A stretch of 64,000 nucleotides of DNA, taken from Candidatus Electrothrix communis (GTDB lineage: Bacteria > Desulfobacterota > Desulfobulbia > Desulfobulbales > Desulfobulbaceae). The position numbers and the translations under genes were made by a program. The notes under the pieces are model-generated. The model did not search any database. It worked only from the letters and a program-made list of their open reading frames with translations, and was not told the origin of the DNA. The stretch spans positions 1 to 64,000 of the forward strand of contig CP130629.1 in NCBI GenBank assembly GCA_030644725.1, given 5' to 3'. This document shows, in pieces, positions 60,836 to 64,000 of the stretch. Every line of letters starts with the position of its first letter. Position 1 is the first letter of the stretch.

Positions 60836-62308
60836 ATGAATTTTAGTATCCCCGAAGAGAAAGAAGTCCGTACGGCCTTTGCGGAAGGTGAAGAGGCAAT
60901 TATTGCCCTGTTCGGCAGTATAACCGCGCAGGTTAAAGAACTCGCCGCTCAGTTGGAAAAACAGGCCGGAGTATTGAAGGATTTACAGGCCCGGCTGTCG
61001 AAAAACAGCCGCAACAGCGGTAAACCGCCTTCAAGCGACGGATACGGTAAACAGAACAAGACGGAAAGCCTGAGAAAGTCTGGTCAAAAGTCGAACGGCG
61101 GGCAGCCGGGTCATGAAGGGCGGACTCTTAAGCGGTCGGAAAACCCAGATCATACGGAAACGTATAAACCCGACACATGTGACAACTGCCAGACATCGCT
61201 TGAGGACGTCGCCGCCGTCGGAGAGGAAGAACGACAGGTTTATGATATTCCGGCGATACGAATCGAAGTCACCTCGCATCGTGCGGAAATCATAATTTGT
61301 CCCGAATGCGGCATGGAAAATACGGGAAAATTCCCGGAAAGTGTGGGACGGGGCGTTCGATACGGCAGAGGCGTGAAGACATGGGCCACGTATTTCGGGA
61401 ATCAGCATCATATTCCGCTTGAACGCACTGCACAGATTTTTGAAGATCTGATCGGGCACGGAATTTCGGAGGGTTCGCTGCTGAAGGCATCTGAAGAACT
61501 TTCCGAGTGCGTCCGGCCCTCGACCGAGGCGACAGCGGAGCTTCTGCGTAATGCCGAGGTTCTGAAAGTGGACGAAACCGGACTGCGGGTCAAAGGAAAA
61601 CTCCATTGGCTGCATGTAGCTTCGTCGGACCTCCTCACTCATTATAACGTGCATGAAAAGCGGGGAAAAGAAGCGATGGATGCAGCCGGAATCCTCAGTG
61701 AATTCGAAGGAAGGATGCTGCATGATCACTGGAAATCGTACTTCGGATATAAAAATTGCCGTCATGGGCTGTGCAACGCGCACCATCTTCGCGAGTTTAA
61801 ATTCATAGGCAAACAGTATGAACAGGCATGGGCTGGAGACATGGCCGACTTACTGCTTGAGATAAAAGAGGAGGTCGAAAAACTGAAGCCGGACCGGGAT
61901 CGTTTCGGGCCGGAACAGATCGAAGGTTTTGAACGGCGATACGATGAAATCATTTGTCGGGGCTTCGCGGACAATCCCTTCACGCCTCCAAAAGAAAAAA
62001 AGAAGGGACGACTGAAAAGACCGCCGCCGCTCAATCTGCTGATACGGCTCCGGGATTACAAGTCGGAGACTCTCGCCTTTATGTACGATTTTCGGGTTCC
62101 GTTCGACAATAATGCGGCGGAAAGGGATGTGCGTATGATGAAGGTCAAACAGAAGGTTTCGGGTTGTTTCCGAACTGTTGAAGGTGCGGAACGGTTCGCT
62201 TCTATCCGGGGATATATCTCCACGGCTCGTAAAAATTCAAAAAACATTTTCGAGGCGATCAAAGACGCCTTCAACGGCGATCCTTTTATTCCCGATGTCG
62301 CAGTATAA
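60836..62308 (+). CDS. tnpC: IS66-family transposase (TnpC)
   Basis: 490 aa. An N-terminal coiled coil (about 35-50, 'LAAQLEKQAGVLKDLQARLS') leads to 'KNSRNSGKPPSSDG', the family signature. A CxxC zinc-binding part (about 112-165) follows, then the DDE catalytic domain: Asp in 'LKVDETGLRV' (about 243), Asp in 'LHDHWKSYFGY' (about 298) and Glu in 'FDNNAAERDVRMMKVKQKVSG' (about 425). A C-terminal IS66 domain ends it. Complete and probably active. Confidence 0.94.
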   Translation: MNFSIPEEKEVRTAFAEGEEAIIALFGSITAQVKELAAQLEKQAGVLKDLQARLSKNSRNSGKPPSSDGYGKQNKTESLRKSGQKSNGGQPGHEGRTLKRSENPDHTETYKPDTCDNCQTSLEDVAAVGEEERQVYDIPAIRIEVTSHRAEIIICPECGMENTGKFPESVGRGVRYGRGVKTWATYFGNQHHIPLERTAQIFEDLIGHGISEGSLLKASEELSECVRPSTEATAELLRNAEVLKVDETGLRVKGKLHWLHVASSDLLTHYNVHEKRGKEAMDAAGILSEFEGRMLHDHWKSYFGYKNCRHGLCNAHHLREFKFIGKQYEQAWAGDMADLLLEIKEEVEKLKPDRDRFGPEQIEGFERRYDEIICRGFADNPFTPPKEKKKGRLKRPPPLNLLIRLRDYKSETLAFMYDFRVPFDNNAAERDVRMMKVKQKVSGCFRTVEGAERFASIRGYISTARKNSKNIFEAIKDAFNGDPFIPDVAV

Positions 62309-62310
62309 AA

Positions 62311-62345
62311 AAAGGCCGCTTTCATAACTTTTGAAAGCGGCCTTT
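62311..62345 (+). terminator. Terminator inside the IS66 element
   Basis: AAAGGCCGCTTTCA pairs with TGAAAGCGGCCTTT, ending in T residues, just after the transposase stop. Confidence 0.85.
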
Positions 62346-62569
62346 TTCGTTAGGCTGAGTAGTTACCTCGTTTCTTTATCTATGACGGCTGGAACCTGAT
62401 TGAAGAACTGGACGGAACCGGAGCTGTTACGGCAAGTTATGTCCACGGACTTGATCTTTCGCAGAGCCTTCAGGGAGCCGGAGGTATCGGTGGAATTCTG
62501 GCACGAGTTGGTCACGGGGAGGATAAAGTTCACCTCTATTTCTACGATGCCAACGGTAATGTCGGGCAG

Positions 62570-63412
62570 TTGATTGATATTGCTGACGGCTCTGTCGCTG
62601 CCGCCTACGAATACGCACCCTTCGGAGGATTGACCTCCGCTATGGGGACTTATGCCGCCACTAACCCGTTCAGATTCAGCTCAAAGTATGCTGATGACGT
62701 TACCGGTTTGTATTATTACGGGTATCGGTATTATTCACCCGAGTTGGGACGATGGCTAAGTCGAGATCCGATTGGGGAGGATGGTGGACTGAATCTGTAT
62801 GGGTTTGTGAAGAATGATTCTGTTAATATTATAGACTTATTCGGTATGGATGCTGTTATGATTTTGTGGCAATCTAACGATGATGCTAACTTTGAAGCGG
62901 CCGCGCTATCGAAGCAGAAGGAGTTGGAAGAGAGCGGTGACTCTGTATTTGTTGCGAGTTATTCAGGATCAATTGGTGTAGGAACGGAGGTTTTATATGT
63001 TTATTCACATGGAAATGAATCAGGCCCTACGGGGTATGGTCTTGGGTCTGGCGAAATGACTATAAATGGAATACCTAATTCTCCAGAGGAATATAATGAT
63101 TTTGAAGATATAAGCAAGTCAATTCATTTCATGGGATGTAATATCGGTCGGGATTATGATCTTCAATCACCGGGCAATCAATCTTTTGCCCAATTTCTAG
63201 CGGACTATCTTACCTCAAAAGGAAAAACTGTAACAGTTTGGGCCGCAACGACTGGTACACACGAAAAATTATCTTCCCCGTCAGGAAAATATTCGGCTTC
63301 GAAATTACGTAGCCTGCTAAATGGCCCCAAATATAAATGGGAAGCTGCTATAAAATGTGGTGATCTAAAGGTAGAATATACTCCGCTGAATGGCTCATAT
63401 ATTTCATTTTAA
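62570..63412 (+). CDS. Orphan Rhs C-terminal tip 4 with caspase-like domain
   Basis: 280 aa from TTG at 62570; Rhs similarity in the same frame starts at 62375, right after the IS66 duplication, so this is the second half of fragment 4. Core to 'GRWLSRDPIGEDGGLNLYGF' (about residues 60-81). The tip (about 95-280) opens 'MDAVMILWQSNDDANFEAAA' and contains 'EVLYVYSHGNESG' and 'SIHFMGCNIGRDYD', a His-Gly and Cys pair about 55 residues apart, like tip 1. Overall sequence differs from tip 1, so the two are distant members or convergent. Peptidase activity is inferred from the dyad only. Confidence 0.72.
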   Translation: MIDIADGSVAAAYEYAPFGGLTSAMGTYAATNPFRFSSKYADDVTGLYYYGYRYYSPELGRWLSRDPIGEDGGLNLYGFVKNDSVNIIDLFGMDAVMILWQSNDDANFEAAALSKQKELEESGDSVFVASYSGSIGVGTEVLYVYSHGNESGPTGYGLGSGEMTINGIPNSPEEYNDFEDISKSIHFMGCNIGRDYDLQSPGNQSFAQFLADYLTSKGKTVTVWAATTGTHEKLSSPSGKYSASKLRSLLNGPKYKWEAAIKCGDLKVEYTPLNGSYISF

Positions 63413-63417
63413 AGGTA

Positions 63418-63885
63418 ATGAACATGCTTAAAAAGACATGTATTTGTTGTTTGTTTTTTATTGGTTGCAGCTACAGTTTTGCAAAAGGAGCAGTAGATAT
63501 TAAAACTGAGACGTTGGCGGCATACAAAGCTTATAAAGCGCACAAAATGGGAAAGCCAACTGCCAATTTAAAAGAAAAACATGTGGAATATGCTGGATGT
63601 GCCGGTGACACCAGTAAGTTTGAATGTGCCTATCAAGTCAAAGTTGTTGTTCATTATAGTAAAGGTGGCTTAGCTGGTAGTTGTGAGTACATTGATAACG
63701 ATACAAAATTCGAGTTCCGTGGATTTATAGATGATAATAGTAATTTAGTTTTTTCAGAATATCTGAACAATGGTAACTTAAACTACCAGTTTTATGGTAT
63801 CCATGATGCATCAGGAATTAAGGGGGTGTGGTCCAAAGGAAACGAAAAAAAACAGTTTGTTATGAACGTAACATCAATTGATTGA
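63418..63885 (+). CDS. Candidate immunity protein 4 (exported, possibly lipoprotein)
   Basis: 155 aa, ATG 3 bp after the tip stop, with AAAGG upstream. N-terminal 'MLKKTCICCLFFIGCSYSFAKG' is a signal sequence; 'FIGC' is a borderline lipobox. The mature part is beta-rich with three Cys residues that could form disulfides ('GCAGDTSKFEC...GSCEY'). An exported partner suggests tip 4 acts in the periplasm or at the surface. No family recognised. Confidence 0.62.
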   Translation: MNMLKKTCICCLFFIGCSYSFAKGAVDIKTETLAAYKAYKAHKMGKPTANLKEKHVEYAGCAGDTSKFECAYQVKVVVHYSKGGLAGSCEYIDNDTKFEFRGFIDDNSNLVFSEYLNNGNLNYQFYGIHDASGIKGVWSKGNEKKQFVMNVTSID

Positions 63886-63965
63886 TTTGCATTTCGGCTT
63901 GGAGTCAAGGAGAGTATGCTTTTTTTGAGTTCTCGGTAACACAAGCTGTTTTTCTCTGAATAAAA

Positions 63966-64000
63966 GGGGTCGGAGTCAAATTAAATCTAATTTTGCTCTG
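63966..64000. repeat. REP-like element, right copy (truncated by window end)
   Basis: 35 of 40 bases of the element at 58869-58908, in inverted orientation, with one base difference. The missing five bases lie beyond the window. Confidence 0.8.

Larger units (their letters stand above)
60772..62366 (+). mobile_element. Intact IS66-family insertion sequence (1595 bp)
   Basis: Terminal inverted repeats GTAACTACTCAGCC (left) and GGCTGAGTAGTTAC (right) match over 14 bp. The flanks are the 8-bp duplication CTCGTTTC at 60764-60771 and 62367-62374, the size typical of IS66. Only the transposase gene is present, as in the single-gene ISBst12-like subgroup. Excision would restore 'DETRFFIYDGWN' in frame. 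Confidence 0.95.

Noticed and set aside
44100-64000. Type VI secretion cargo
   Set aside because: No PAAR domain, VgrG, Hcp or baseplate genes are present, and the upstream parts carry Sec signals.

Overview
The window looks like chromosome of a Gram-negative anaerobe, most likely a sulfate-reducer-type Desulfobacterota (Desulfobulbales or cable-bacterium-like). This is inference from gene content: a tetrahaem cytochrome c3-like protein next to a System II cytochrome c maturation pair (ResB and a CcsA/ResC homologue), an O-antigen ABC export cluster, an outer-membrane usher, and a two-subunit-type glycyl-tRNA synthetase. No rRNA or unique marker confirms it.

Layout. 1-6.2 kb: envelope or secreted proteins (a FecR/LysM/Ig-like protein running off the left edge, a rhomboid remnant fused to a small membrane domain, a secreted SGNH hydrolase, a secreted RNase T2). 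6.4-12.4 kb: a very long GH13 enzyme and ClpB. 12.5-19.6 kb (minus): a polysaccharide export and decoration operon (Wzm, Wzt, methyltransferase, glycosyltransferase, acyltransferase). 20.1-25.8 kb: an archaic (spore-coat-U type) chaperone-usher pilus operon. 26.2-31.6 kb: glyS, cytochrome c3, ccsA, resB. 31.9-33.3 kb: a small AT-rich patch with a frameshifted CI-type repressor and two unknown genes. 33.9-43.8 kb: housekeeping genes (TIGR01777 epimerase, gltA, tRNA-Cys, rnc, a radical SAM protein) plus a tandem pair of secreted trypsin-like proteases.

44.0-64.0 kb is an accessory Rhs/YD-repeat island and the most interesting part. One giant Rhs protein (at least 1915 aa) is followed by three start-less, displaced Rhs C-terminal fragments. 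Each carries a nearly identical core, a different tip domain, and a small gene directly downstream that fits an immunity protein. Two of the four tips show a His...Cys dyad like caspase-fold peptidases, and their putative immunity partners are membrane-anchored or exported. Of the other two tips, one resembles a ParB-like toxin and one is unknown; their partners look cytosolic.

The island has been hit by at least three insertions: a decayed IS91-family element next to an integron attC-like hairpin, a 180-bp MITE with 13-bp inverted repeats and a 9-bp duplication, and an intact IS66-family element with 14-bp inverted repeats and an 8-bp duplication. Removing the MITE or the IS66 element restores the Rhs reading frame. 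Several genes (clpB, the CI-like repressor, the IS91 genes) carry single-base losses, mostly in homopolymers, so sequencing error is a live alternative to real decay.
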